A stretch of DNA of 64,000 nucleotides, taken from contig CM059192.1 of NCBI GenBank assembly GCA_030323885.1, positions 64,163,593 through 64,227,592 on the forward strand, in the 5' to 3' direction. The notes under the pieces are model-generated. The model made no database searches. It was not told the DNA's origin and saw only the letters and a list, made by a program, of their open reading frames with translations. The position numbers were made by a program, and so were the translations under genes. Every line of letters begins with the position of its first letter. The stretch's first letter is position 1. Source of the DNA: Branchipolynoe longqiensis. Its lineage: Eukaryota; Annelida; Polychaeta; Phyllodocida; Polynoidae. Below, one piece after another: positions 35,591 through 46,374 of the stretch.

Positions 35591-35699
35591 TCACCCAACA
35601 CACAAACCTGATTAAATGTGTTCAGAGCCACTTGATGTGACGTCAGTGTCGGAGATAGGGTCGCTGAGTCTGGGTGTGCGTAGATTCTCTGTCGGAAGT

Positions 35700-36320
35700 A
35701 ACTATAGGAATGGCGATGTGTGTACCGGCGCAATGAGGTCATGGTGATGTGCTTACCGGCCCAATGAGGCCATGGTCATGTGCTTACCGGCCCAATGAGG
35801 CCATCGTGTTGTGTGTACTGGCACAATGAAGTCATGGTGTTATGTGTACCGGCACAATGAGGGCATATGTGTACGGGTACAATGAGGTCATTGTGCTGAG
35901 TGTACCGTTACAATGAGGTCACGGTGCTGTGTGTGCCGGTACAATGAGGTCATTGTGATGTGTGTACCGGCGCAATGAGGTAATTGTGTTGTGTGTACCG
36001 GTAAAATGAGGTCCTTTTGATGTATGTACCAACAAAATGACGTCATGGTGATGTGTCTACCAACACGATTAGGTCATGGTGATGTGTTTATCAGCACGAT
36101 GAGGTCATGGTGCTGCGCATACCGGCGCGGTGATGTCATGGTGCTGTGTGTACCGGCGCGGTGAGGTCATGGTAATGGATGTACCAGCGGCATCAGGATG
36201 TCGCGTTCCCACATGTGATATCAGAATGCCGTGTGTACCGACACGGTGAGGTCATTGTGATGTGCGTACCGGCACTGTGAGGTCATGGTGCAGTGTGTAC
36301 CGACAGGATGAGGGGAAGGT
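35700..36320. repeat. 31-bp minisatellite
   Basis: About 19 copies of GTGATGTGTGTACCGGCACA plus ATGAGGTCATG, with drift toward the right (GGCGCGGTGAGGTCATGG). Confidence 0.94.
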
Positions 36321-36399
36321 GCTGGGTGAGGTTTACCGGGATTCAAGCAGGAAATTGTTCCATAGTGTACATATTGCGGGTTAATTCCACCACCTTCCG

Positions 36400-36625
36400 A
36401 GTCCCCGGTGTGTGTGTCTTGTCCGGGTGGGAGGGTGGTGATTAGGGCGAAGGAGGGTATATGGAATGGGGAGAAGGGTGTGGGGGTGGGGGACGGAGGG
36501 TGGGAGGGAGGGAGGGTAGAGTGAGTGGAGGTTGCTCGAGCACATTAAGGTTGGCCCGGCAGGAGGGGCTATCTGCGAGGTGCGGGTGACTGGTTGGCAG
36601 AGGCGGGGCGGGGCGGGGCGGGGCT
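36400..36625. repeat. G-rich low complexity, (GGGGC)n
   Basis: GGGTGTGGGGGTGGGGGAC and GGAGGGAGGGAGGG tracts, ending in four or five GGGGC units at 36604-36625. Confidence 0.88.
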
Positions 36626-36972
36626 GGGCGATGCAACAAAGACTGCTTTCATTACTTGACTGCTGCTCTCCATTTAGCAACATCTGCCTGCAAAGGTGTT
36701 GAAGTGCTGCTGGCATTTGCAAGTTACCAGCGGCACTCTCTCGGGGAGCAAATAGAAGTTTCACACCAGCAAGAACATGTCAAGACAGGCGCAAAACTAT
36801 TTGTCCCTGCAGTGGCTGGTTGGGAGATGTTGGGAGTTCCATACATCAACCGCCCTTAATGCTGCCACAGTGACATGGTTTTCTGTTTAGGGTTTATTCC
36901 CTTAGCCTTCGGTTCTGTCAAGAATCTGCACCACATGGCAGTGGTTTACAACTCTGCAGGGCAGGGGCGTAC
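36626..36972. repeat. LINE 3' remnant joined to repeat X, copy 2
   Basis: GATGCAACAAAGACTGCTTT to CTCTCCATTTAGC is the LINE 3' end. It joins directly to the repeat-X sequence (TGCCTGCAAAGGTGTTGAAG to TTACAACTCTGCAGGGCAGG) seen at 13913-14210. 36973-37264 has no feature. Confidence 0.75.
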
Positions 36973-37264
36973 AGGTACAGGTACCCACCCTATAACTGTC
37001 AAAGCCTCCTTAGATAAACTGGCATCATGGCCTTCCCAACGACACATCCCATTAGGAGTTTACATGCATAAATAGATATCACACTGGATATCACACTTAA
37101 CCACGAGAGTCGTTGGGGCACCACAGATGACTTTGCAACCAGTTTTCTCCATTTTCCCCTGTTCTCCACCGCCCTCTGGGACTCACCAAACTCCACACCT
37201 GTCCAATTCCCTGATGTTGTCTTCCCACCTCTTCCTTTGTCCGCCTTATGTTTTCCATGAGCAG

Positions 37265-38130
37265 TTCACACCCGTGTCACACTCATCGTCACACCTGCCT
37301 AGTGCAGACACTGCGTCACACTCACCTTCACACCTGCCTAGTTCAGACATCACGTCACACTCACCTTCACACCTGCCTAGTGCAGATATTGCGTCACACT
37401 CACTTTCACACCTGCCTAGTTCAGACATCACGTCACACTCACCTTCACACCTGCCTAGTTCAGATATTGCGTCACACTCACTTTCACACCTGCCTAGTTC
37501 AGACATCACGTCACACTCACCTTCACACCTGCCTAGGGCAGACACCGCATCGCACTCACCTTCACACCTGCCAAGTTCAGATATTGTGTCACACTCACCT
37601 TCACACCTGCCTAGTTCAGACATCACGTCACACTCACCTTCACACCTGCCTAGTGCAGACACCGCGTCACACTCACCTTCACACCTGCCTAGTGCATACA
37701 CTGTGTCACACTCACCTGCACACCTGCCTAGTACAGACACCCTCATCACAGTCACCTTCACACCTACCTAGTGCAGACACCGCGTCACACTCACCTTCAC
37801 ACCTGCCGAGTGCTGACACCACATCACATTCACCTTCACACCTGCCTAGTGCTGACACCCTCGTCACACTCGTCTTCACACCAGCCTAGTGCAGACACCC
37901 TCGTCACACTCACCTTCACAGCTGTCTAGTGCTGACACTGCGTCACTCTCACCTACACACCTGCCTAGTGCAGACACCGTGTCACACTCATCTTCACACC
38001 TGCCTAGTGCAGACACTGTGTCACACGCACCTTCACACCTGCCTAGTGCTGACACTGCATCACACTCACCTTCACACCTGCCTAGTGCTGACACCCTCGT
38101 CACACTCACGTTCACAACTGCCTATTGCAG
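37265..38130. repeat. 39-bp minisatellite
   Basis: About 22 copies of CACCTGCCTAGTGCAGACAC plus CGCGTCACACTCACCTTCA. Being 13 codons long, it yields frames on both strands of up to 214 codons. Confidence 0.96.
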
Positions 38131-38276
38131 ACCGCTCCCGCCATGTGGCGTCACGTGAGTTCACAGAGGTTCCATGTTTTCTCCTCACCTAACCTGATAA
38201 CGGCTGCCATCCACGCAATGTCTGCTCTGACCTCACAGGCAAGGAGTCACATAGACAGGTAGGCGTGGCTAGGGAG

Positions 38277-38345
38277 TCTAGATTAGCGTAATGGTTACTA
38301 TGCTTGGCTTGGAATGACATAAGTGTCGATCCGAGTCCCATCTTA
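38277..38345 (+). mobile_element. tRNA-like fragment (SINE head or tRNA pseudogene)
   Basis: TAGCGTAATGG fits an A box and CGATCCGAGTCCC resembles a B box at tRNA-like spacing. The stems do not fold into a convincing cloverleaf. 38131-38276 and 38346-38614 hold nothing else. Confidence 0.35.
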
Positions 38346-38614
38346 GACGCAATATTGGCTTTGTTTGCAAACCCCTCATGACAGTATTCAATAACGCAAG
38401 TTGGTTAGCAGGATGTAGGTGGGTGCTAAATGGTCGCCAGACAGTGGGTTGGTAGTGATTAATCAACCTTCCACCACTTAGTACCTGGTAGACAAACATT
38501 CAATATCCGTAACCTAGCAACTGCGAATCGTTTTGTGTCCATAGATCATTACTCATTGAATCTCCTATTATTTGGTCTGCAATATTGAATGAGTCATGGA
38601 TTGGGATTTTAGGT

Positions 38615-38672
38615 GTAGCAAACCACATCAGGCCGATGACCGACTTGTAACACGCTCATGGCGACTTAATTG
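38615..38672 (-). mobile_element. SINE family A body fragment
   Basis: CATCAGGCCGATGACCGACT and CTCATGGCGACTT match the family-A 3' half. Diverged. Confidence 0.5.
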
Positions 38673-38879
38673 AAGAGTAATTGCGTTTTTAGTGCACAAA
38701 GAACAACAATTTGACCTTAGTGCCCTTAGGTCTGCTTGAATGACGTCAGAGGTGGCATAAATATTCAAACAGGAAGTCGGTCAGACAAACCTACTCAAAG
38801 TTTATATTTAAAACTACACCATACTCGCTACAAACTTCTTGCGAGTGACACCATGTTTTGATATGAATATTTAAACAGG

Positions 38880-38990
38880 AACTCCATACCCGAAGGGACG
38901 CCTGAATGAGCTGAGCATCTGCCTCATGCTTTGATAGGTTGTCAGATTCGAACCCTTGGGTTTGAAGCCTGGCAAGTGTACTTATCCCCG
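38880..38990 (+). mobile_element. SINE family A head fragment (second head type)
   Basis: GCCTGAATGAGCTGAGCATC (A box region) and CAGATTCGAACCCTTGGGTT (B box) match the heads at 34350 and 54225. Truncated after the head. Confidence 0.7.
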
Positions 38991-39037
38991 ACTGTAGTTT
39001 CTTACGTGTGTTGCGGGATCCATTGGGATGACCCAGC

Positions 39038-40268
39038 ATGCCGGGTTGCAGCTATAGCTTACATGACTGAAGTTGGGAGAGATGGTGAATGCATGTGTAC
39101 CATGATACGGAGCTACAGCTTACATGACTGAAGTTGGGAGAGATGGTGAACGCATGTGTACCCGCATGCCGGGTCGCAGCTACAGCTATCATGACTGAAG
39201 TTCGGAGAGATGGTGAATACATGTGTACCAGCATGCCGGGTCGCAGCTACAGCTTACATGACTGAAGTTGGGAGAGATGGTGAATACATGTGTACCAGCA
39301 TGCCGGGTCGCAACTACAACTTACATGACTGAAGTTGGGAGAGATGGTGAGTGCATGTGTACCAGCATGCCGGGTCGCAGCTACAGCTTACATGACTGAA
39401 GTTGGGAGAGATGGTGAATACATGTGTACCAGCATGCCGGGTCGCAGCTACAGCTTACATGACTGAAGTTGGGAGAGATGGTGAATACATGTGTACCAGC
39501 ATGCCGGGTCGCAACTACAGCTTACATGACTGAAGTTGGGAGAGATGGTGAGCGCATGTGTACCAGCATGCCGGGTCGCAGCTACAGCTTACATGACTGA
39601 AGTTGGGAGAGATGGTGAATACATGTGTACCAGCATGCCGGGTCGCAACTACAGCTTACATGACTGAAGTTGGGAGAGATGGTGAATACATGTGTACCAG
39701 CATGCCGGGTCGCAGCTACAGCTTACATGACTGAAGTTAGGAGAGATGGTGAATACATGTGTACCAGCATGCCGGGTCGCAACTACAGCTTACATGACTG
39801 AAGTTGGGAGAGATGGTGAATACATGTGTACCAGCATGCCGGGTCGCAGCTACAGCTTACATGACTGAAGTTGGGAGAGATGGTGAATACATGTGTACCA
39901 GCATGCCGGGTCGCAGCTACAGCTTACATGACTGAAGTTAGGAGAGATGGTGAATACATGTGTACCAGCATGCCGGGTCGCAACTACAGCTTACATGACT
40001 GAAGTTAGGAGAGATGGTGAATACATGTGTACCAGCATGCCGGGTCGCAACTACAGCTTACATGACTGAAGTTGGGAGAGATGGTGAATACATGTGTACC
40101 AGCATGCCGGGTCGCAGCTACAGCTTACATGACTGAAGTTGGGAGAGATGGTGAATACATGTGTACCAGCATGCCGGGTCGCAGCTACAGCTTACATGAC
40201 TGAAGTTAGGAGAGATGGTGAATACATGTGTACCAGCATGCCGGGTCACAGCTACAGCTTACATGACA
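39038..40268. repeat. 67-bp satellite (about 18 copies)
   Basis: CATGACTGAAGTTGGGAGAG, ATGGTGAATACATGTGTACC, AGCATGCCGGGTCGCAGCTA, CAGCTTA. Copies are highly similar, with paired variants (GCAACTACAGC, AGTTAGGAGA) shared by neighbours, indicating recent multi-unit amplification. It shares CAGCATGC(C/T)GGGTC with the 58-bp array at 54340. Confidence 0.96.
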
Positions 40269-40760
40269 TCCCTTTTGTTTCACCGAATACTATCGTAATT
40301 ATGTGATAGGCACATATAGGCGATGAAGGAAATCCACCAACGATTTTGGCCAGGGTCGAGTACGCATTGCGCACGCACATATTAAGGTGGAATAGATTCT
40401 AAAAAAATATATATAGGAAAAGAACCCCCCCCCCCCCCGGACCCAGCATTTTGCGGTCGGCGGGTTTTTGTCCCCTTTTGTGTGCAATCCTACAGTCAGG
40501 TCTATGTATGTGTAACAGCCCATTGTATTGCAGATGCAGCATCGTCTAAACTTATGTGAGCTTCCTCCACTGTAATTTCATCACTATGACAACCCGCAGC
40601 CTCGTAGAATTTGCCTTGAACTGGACCGACAAACCTCCTCATGGTGAATCGACCAGTTCAGTACGTGGTTGCGGGGTGTAATAACATTTTTCTGTAGCTT
40701 AATGGTTTTTTGTGTACTTTCATATTTATATTCTCCCCATTTTTTTCTAGCCCACGATTT

Positions 40761-40990
40761 GGTCAATGGTAGTACACGAGTAAAATGCGCAGTGGCGCTG
40801 AGTGGTTTAAACATTATAACTATATTCCTCTAAAAGCTGCTCGGCGCAAGTAAAATGCGCAGTGGCGCTTCAAAAATTCAATCGTTGTATCCATATTACT
40901 CTGGAGGCTACTCGGTGCGAGTGAAGTGCGCAATTCTGAATGTATTCAAATTCTGCCAGGAAGTGTTTTGAGCGCAATTCTGTGCGACAT
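40761..40990. repeat. Degenerate 70-bp repeat with TGCGCAGTGGCGC
   Basis: AGTAAAATGCGCAGTGGCGCT at about 40779 and 40849, and GAGTGAAGTGCGCAATTCTG at 40919, are spaced 70 bp apart; a fourth weak copy is near 40968. 40269-40760 is unique apart from a poly-C run at 40425-40438. Confidence 0.65.
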
Positions 40991-41060
40991 AAAAAAAATG
41001 TATTCAAAAGTAACGTATGTATAGTCCTAGCGACTCGGGTTAATCATCCCCTTTTGTCAA

Positions 41061-41087
41061 ATATATTCCGTTTTATACGGAATATAT
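41061..41087. other. Perfect 11-bp hairpin
   Basis: ATATATTCCGT, a 5-nt loop, ACGGAATATAT. First of a series of hairpins across 41-43.8 kb. Confidence 0.85.
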
Positions 41088-41373
41088 CTCCCTCCCAGAT
41101 TGAATATACATAAGTGATATTCCATCTTTGGATTATCGGCTGTGGATATTCCACGTTACAGTTAATTTTAATGTTAGTATTCGCGGTACGAATAAACATA
41201 AGAAGAAATTTCCAGCCAGCAGCAACCATCCCAAGTACCCCCATCTGAGAAGTCCGCCCAGGAGTATTTTTGGGGGCTAGATCCAGGTAGGTTGGCGGTG
41301 TTCCAGGCCAGGGCAGTTCTTGTATTAGCTAAATCCGGACACCGCAGACATATCGGATGTTATGCGTGGAAGT

Positions 41374-41393
41374 GTCGGCCCCGAGCGGCCGAC
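41374..41393. other. Perfect 7-bp GC-rich hairpin
   Basis: GTCGGCC, loop CCGAGC, GGCCGAC. No other function seen. 41088-41373 and 41394-41780 show no gene. Confidence 0.8.
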
Positions 41394-41780
41394 TACAGCG
41401 CCACGTTGTTAGTTTTAACCGGGCTCACGGCTCACCTCCTATATGCCTTTATTAGGAGATTTATTTTATTTTATGTTTCTTTGGGTCTATGCCATAGCTG
41501 AAACATCGATAGCTGGCATAACCCACCGATGTACGTATTTATTAAAATCTGTTATATTATTCAGAAATTAAAAATATATAGTAGAAAAAAAAAACCACAC
41601 ACATTGGTAACACTACGCATTTCAATTTCAAAATAATAAAAAATATATATATGGCAGCTATGTAAGGAGTCAATCCCCCTGAGACCACGCCTTAGTTGAC
41701 CATCTGCCATTTTGGTGCGGAAGTAAAGATACAACGGTATTATTCGTCCAAGGGACGCCTTATGGATATACCATTACCTG

Positions 41781-41985
41781 GTCGGGAGTAAGCGTGGTGC
41801 GGTGCCCCAATTGGGAAAATGCGCCGGGAGTGTATAATTATGCGGGGTCCACATGGGTTTTCCCATCGGGAGCACACAGCTTGCGGTGCCCACAAGTGAC
41901 TTTACGGTCGGGAGTGCAATCCAAGTGTACGGTGCCCAAATAGTAAGATCTGGTCGGGAGTATTTTTTATATATACGGGGCCCAC
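41781..41985. repeat. Degenerate 42-bp repeat, 5 copies
   Basis: CGGGAG occurs at 41783, 41825, 41867, 41909 and 41955, and a GCGGTGCCC-like block at about 41800, 41842, 41884, 41930 and 41976. The first three intervals are exactly 42 bp, the last 46. Only these two blocks are conserved; the spacer diverges. Confidence 0.72.
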
Positions 41986-42049
41986 CGGTCGCCAGTAATG
42001 TCCTCTTCCTTTTGAGCCGATTAATACCATATCAATTTGTGATAGGCAC

Positions 42050-42482
42050 AAATTTGCGCTCTGGCGCGTTTTTTTTACTTGTCATACGATACATCACGAA
42101 TGCTCACAAGTTGAGTATCATATTCTAACCTTAAGGGGAGTATTTTGCGCTCTGGCGCATCAATATGTAATGTGTGGTGCGTGCTTCGCCGCATGGGTCA
42201 TTAGCAACTTGGTATGTAAATTTTCTAAAAATCCGGTGAGAAAATCCTGGAGAGCAATTTGCACCCAGGCGCATCTATGGGTACACTATTGCGTGTACTA
42301 AGAGCTAATTTAACTTTTCGAAACACACCACGAGTTTCCAAAACTTTGGGAAGTTTTTTTTTGCGCCCTCGCGCGTTTATTGGTAAATATATGTGCGTCA
42401 TCTGATGCACTGTTTATAGGTAATTAAAAAATAAATAAATACAATACACAACGAGAGGTAAATTTTGCGCCCAGCGCGGTCA
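42050..42482. repeat. Degenerate roughly 100-bp repeat with TTTGCGCYCTGGCGC core
   Basis: Cores at 42053 (TTTGCGCTCTGGCGCG), 42144, 42258 (TTTGCACCCAGGCGC), 42360 and 42464, spaced 91, 114, 102 and 104 bp. Each core is a small GCGC hairpin in AT-rich spacer of different sequence. Confidence 0.65.
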
Positions 42483-42781
42483 GCGATATGCTTTCGCTGG
42501 ACGCGCAGGGAAACGATCATGTCTTTACTATTTTCAGGTGCTACTCCCATGAGCCGTTGTAGTCCCGCCCACTTGGCTATTTTTCAGACGAACGACAGTT
42601 CCTGTTGTTCGTCTGGGGGAGCAGTGAAGTGGGCGTGCCTACTCGCCTTGAGCAATTTGCGCACTCGTTCAACGGGCGCGCAAATTGCTTCCGCATGTGC
42701 ACGCGAGGGTTTGCGGGGGTAAAGCATTGCTTGGCGACTAGCTAAGCAACGGCGGGGGGTCGGGCATTCGGGGCCTGACCC
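42466..42781. other. Run of five successive hairpins
   Basis: 1: TGCGC-CCAGCG / CGCTGG-AC-GCGCA (42466-42507). 2: a two-tier stem, GCCCACTT 42567 with AAGTGGGC 42634, enclosing CAGACGAACGACAG / CTGTTGTTCGTCTG (42585-42615, one G-U pair). 3: GCAATTTGCGC / GCGCAAATTGC (42652-42688, perfect 11 bp). 4: TTGCTT / AAGCAA (42727-42749). 5: GGGTCGGGC / GCCTGACCC (42757-42781, one G-U pair). No coding frame explains this. It may be structured RNA, a nested TIR remnant or a recombination-prone array. Confidence 0.7.
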
Positions 42782-43030
42782 GGCAGACATGTTTTTGCAC
42801 ACTCTGTCATTTCAGCCGATATTTAGGCTTTTTACTATCTAAATTCTGAAACTAACTTAATCAAACCACATGGGAGGGAAAGGGAGTTATTTGCTTCTTT
42901 ATTAGATATGCATATTTCGCTGGTATCCTTGTTAGTTATGGTAAGAATAAAGTCGTGAGCTCTTGTGAAGGTGGATTGGGATGTTCCTTGCATTCTTTAC
43001 TATCCTCCAGTTTTACTGTAGATTAACCGC

Positions 43031-43756
43031 TATGGAAAACCTTCTATTCGATTGCTTTATATGTAATTAAGGGCCTTAAGCCTACGCAAGCCTTATGCAG
43101 TTACTTAACCCATCTGCGGGAATATAATGACAACACCGTAACAGAATTAACGTAGTGTTACTTTAGGGCGGAAGTTAACAACATTAACTTAGAACGGATT
43201 ATCCGTGACAGCGGTGGCATCTCTAGCTGGACGCGTACTTCTGGCACAATTCAGTAACATAAATAATACCCGGAAACGCGATGGGGACAGCCAGTTAGTT
43301 GAAATAACCTAATTTATAGATCTAGAGATACTTTAGGCCGATAAATGCGCTCGATGGCAAATTGCGTATGTAGACGAAACTCTGGCTATCCGACTATGGA
43401 AAACCTGCTATTCGATTGCTTTATATGTAATTAAGGGCCTTAAGCCTACGCAATCCTTATGCAGTTACTTAACCCATCTGCGGGAATATAATGACAACAC
43501 CTTAACAGAATAAACGTAGTGTTACTTTAGGGAGGAAGTTAACGACATTAACTTAGAACGGATTATCCGTGACAGCGGCGGCATCTCTAGCTGGACGCGT
43601 ACTTCTGGCACAATTCAGTAACATAAATAATACCCGGAAACGCGATGGGGACAGCCAGTTAGTTGAAATAACCTAATTTATAGATCTAGAGATACTTTAG
43701 GCCGATAAATGCGCTCGATGGCAAATTGCGTATGTAGACGAAACTCTGGCGATCCG
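43031..43756. repeat. 364-bp tandem duplication
   Basis: TATGGAAAACCTTCTATTCG at 43031 recurs at 43395, and similarity runs through CGGAAACGCGATGGGGACAG to ACGAAACTCTGGC in both copies with few differences. Each copy carries AAGTTAA-5nt-TTAACTT and ACGGATTATCCGT hairpins; the loop changes between copies while the stem is kept. 42782-43030 and 43757-44059 show no gene. Confidence 0.93.
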
Positions 43757-44059
43757 CCTTTAGCACGGGGAGGACACCGACGGCGACGGACTAACTGCAG
43801 ATGGGAGGAGGAGCCGCAGCAGCCCGCGGCAGGCCCAGGAAATTCATATGGAAAACATTACATAATATTACATAAAATTAACACGTTAGGCTTGCCTTAA
43901 GCGGGGGCAGAATAGCCGAACGGGTAAACATATACAGCGAGTCGTATTTATCACATCTAACCTATTTGCACGGAATATTTCATTGCAGTCTACATTAGAA
44001 ACAAATATATGGAAATACCCCTACAAAGTTTGGTCATCGGGAAGCATGTTGTTAAAGTA

Positions 44060-44430
44060 AGCTTAAAGTGACATAGTCCGATGAAGGATCAAATTTCCAA
44101 AACCAAAATAATTATATACGTTTGATGCTCCATATCTAACTTAGATATTGATGCACTTATTAAGAATGTGTTGCTACATATAACTTTAGAAGGGAATACT
44201 GAGACTATTTAAAAGAACCAGTTACTGCTGAAGCCTATGGTGTCAGAGTTATGGCGTGCTTGCCAAAACTAATTTTACATGTTTGAATTTCAAATATCTC
44301 CAAGCTTATCCATTTAAAATAAAGTTACTTTAACCTGAAATAAGGTAGATTAGAACGATCAATTTAATATATTTTTCTCAGAAAAATTACCAAATCTCAA
44401 AACCATCGGACTATGCAACTTTAACTTGTA
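44060..44430. mobile_element. CATAGTCCGATG-family TIR element, fullest copy
   Basis: Left TTAAAGTGACATAGTCCGATG, right the inverse (CATCGGACTATGCAACTTTAA). Interior AACTTAGATATTGATGCACT, GAAGCCTATGGTGTCAGAGT, TTCAAATATCTCC. About 365 bp, non-coding. Partial copies are at 10789, 10958, 13138, 21156 and 63265. Confidence 0.82.
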
Positions 44431-44599
44431 CGGGCTATATTGAAAGATAGTGTAGGAGGGGCACCAAACGTCAACAACTAGGACGTAAGCTGAAGCTGCG
44501 ACTCTATTTGCTGGTTACAGCTACAGTCCTTGCGGAGGGACCAGCGGAACTAGCAATATCCATATTCAAAGTAGCTTTCATGATTATTCATTAAATATT

Positions 44600-45020
44600 T
44601 GTGTTTGTTTGAATATATGCATGCAAATTAATGTGTCCTCATACACCGGTTGAACTGGATGATAGACAACATCCCTACAGGACCTCACCTAATAGCAGAT
44701 GGAAGGGTGTGCCACATACAAGCATATAGCCCCGTGGTTGACTGGAGCTACCCCATTGTTTGGGAGTCATGGCTCTATCAACACAGCACTAGCATGGGCA
44801 ATTCTGGTATGTCCCCATTTGTTACAACTAATGAAATATCTCCTAATATTCATTGCTAATTTAATCAGTCCTAGTCAAAACTAAATGTCCTGGGAATATT
44901 CAGGAATTTAGATATATTTGGTTGCTTTCTAGTGTTTCATTATGAAAACATTCCAAAACTCAGTGTGCCACAACCAGATTGGTCAAACTGCTCAGTAATC
45001 CTATATAAAATTCAACCTTG
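44600..45020. mobile_element. Diverged single arm of the long-TIR element
   Basis: CATCCCTACAGGACCTCACC, GTGGTTGACTGGAGCTACCC, CATGGGCAATTCTG, TAAATGTCCTGGGAATATTC and AATCCTATATAAAATTCAAC match, in order, the right arm of the 24105-26379 element. Only one arm is found. 44431-44599 contains a CAGCTACAGTCCTTGCGG piece resembling the 58-bp array. Confidence 0.78.
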
Positions 45021-45184
45021 GTAAATGGGCTGTCAACCTTGGTAAAGGGGCTGTCACATTAGGGTTTTTTGGGGGAGCGTACGGCGGCGTAGACACGTTG
45101 TCATATACGTCGGCATACAAACACGTGTACATATATATACATATACATAAACAATATATACATAAACAATACCCACAGAGGATT

Positions 45185-45300
45185 TCGTCAAAATCCAGCA
45201 ACCGGAAACGGAAATAACCCCCTGTGGGCGCTGCCATTTGTAAACTCATGTTGAATAACAGAATAATCCAAATCCAGCAAACGGAAACGGAAATCGCTTG
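45185..45300. repeat. Imperfect direct repeat of about 82 bp
   Basis: AAAATCCAGCAACCGGAAAC at 45190 and CAAATCCAGCAAACGGAAAC at 45271, each followed by GGAAAT. Confidence 0.7.
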
Positions 45301-45354
45301 TCGAGCTTCGCTCCGGAGCAAAGAGGGTGAATGACAGCGATTGGCCTAATGCCT

Positions 45355-46060
45355 TAATGATGCCCCACTGCAGAGTAGCACAAGCCGAGTCACGGAACAA
45401 CTACACTGGTCCCTCCCTACAGATCCCCCATAGAAATAATGCCCGCTGCAATAGAATTTGCCGATACGCTCAGTTCAAAACTTAGATTTTATTAAAAATT
45501 TAAAGAAATAAAGAACAATTTGGCATAAACATGGCTGCACAAATGTAATATTAATACATTATTCCGCGGAAATGACAACGATATTCGGATCACCCTAGTT
45601 GCTAGAATTTCAAATCGACCACCGTGAGTGGTCTGTATTTCTCTGTATTTCTATGATGCTCCGCCGCAGAGTAGCACAAGCCAAGTCACGGAACAACTAC
45701 ACTGGTCCCTCGCTACAGATGTATATGGTGTGATGACATCATCAGGACCAGTGTACATGTTCCTCCATGCTCCTCTGCAGTGGTCCTGTCAAGGCATTAC
45801 GTCCATAGGCCCAATTGACGGTATTCGGGGTCAGTTATTGGTTAATAATATATGAAAATAAATGCTCGCTACCATAGAATTTGCCGATACACTCAATTCA
45901 AAACTTAGATTTTATTCAAAATTAAAAGAAATAAAGAACAATTTGGCATAAACATGGATGCACAAATGAAATATTAATAGTTTACTCCGTGGAAATGACG
46001 GCCGTATTTGGGTCACCCGAGTTGATAGAATTTCAAATTGAACACCGCGAGTGGAGTAAA
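45355..46060. repeat. Interleaved direct duplication with GGGTCACCCGAG-type ends
   Basis: Block 1, CAGAGTAGCACAAGCC then ACAACTACACTGGTCCCTC, is at 45372 and 45667. Block 2, ATAGAATTTGCCGATAC to AACAATTTGGCATAAACATG and CGGAAATGAC, is at 45450 and 45873. Each block 2 ends in a GGATCACCC/GGGTCACCCGAGTT piece plus GAATTTCAAATTGA, which also occurs in the GTATTCGATTAA elements. This looks like two copies of a degraded element. Confidence 0.65.
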
Positions 46061-46374
46061 AAAAAATCATAAAATACTTTGCTGTAGTTATATCGGTGGG
46101 TCGGTCCTTAGCATTGCTTATTCATGTTATGCTTTTATTAGATTATGTCACTTTTATCCCCACAGCGTCTGCTTCTTATAAATCCTGCCCCGCGTCCGCC
46201 CACTGCCTCCCACACAAACACTCCCACCCCACCCACACCCCCACACACCCATCATCCCAGCTGGTTCTGGGCGACTCAATGAGCGATAATAGAGGTGTAG
46301 TGATTTACTGAACCTCTTGGGTTGGTTTGTGCCACCGCCGCCAGGTGAAGCGAGCTGCTGGTGCCGACCGCAGC

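Noticed and set aside
35058..35611. 180-codon frames on both strands
   Set aside because: Product of the 8-bp CACCCACG array.
40584..40814. 76-codon frame on minus with protein-like composition
   Set aside because: No motif, and its start lies in the 70-bp degenerate repeat; chance is likely.
40269..43930. Nuclear insertion of mitochondrial DNA
   Set aside because: The GC-cluster style suggested it, but no mitochondrial protein, rRNA or tRNA sequence is visible.
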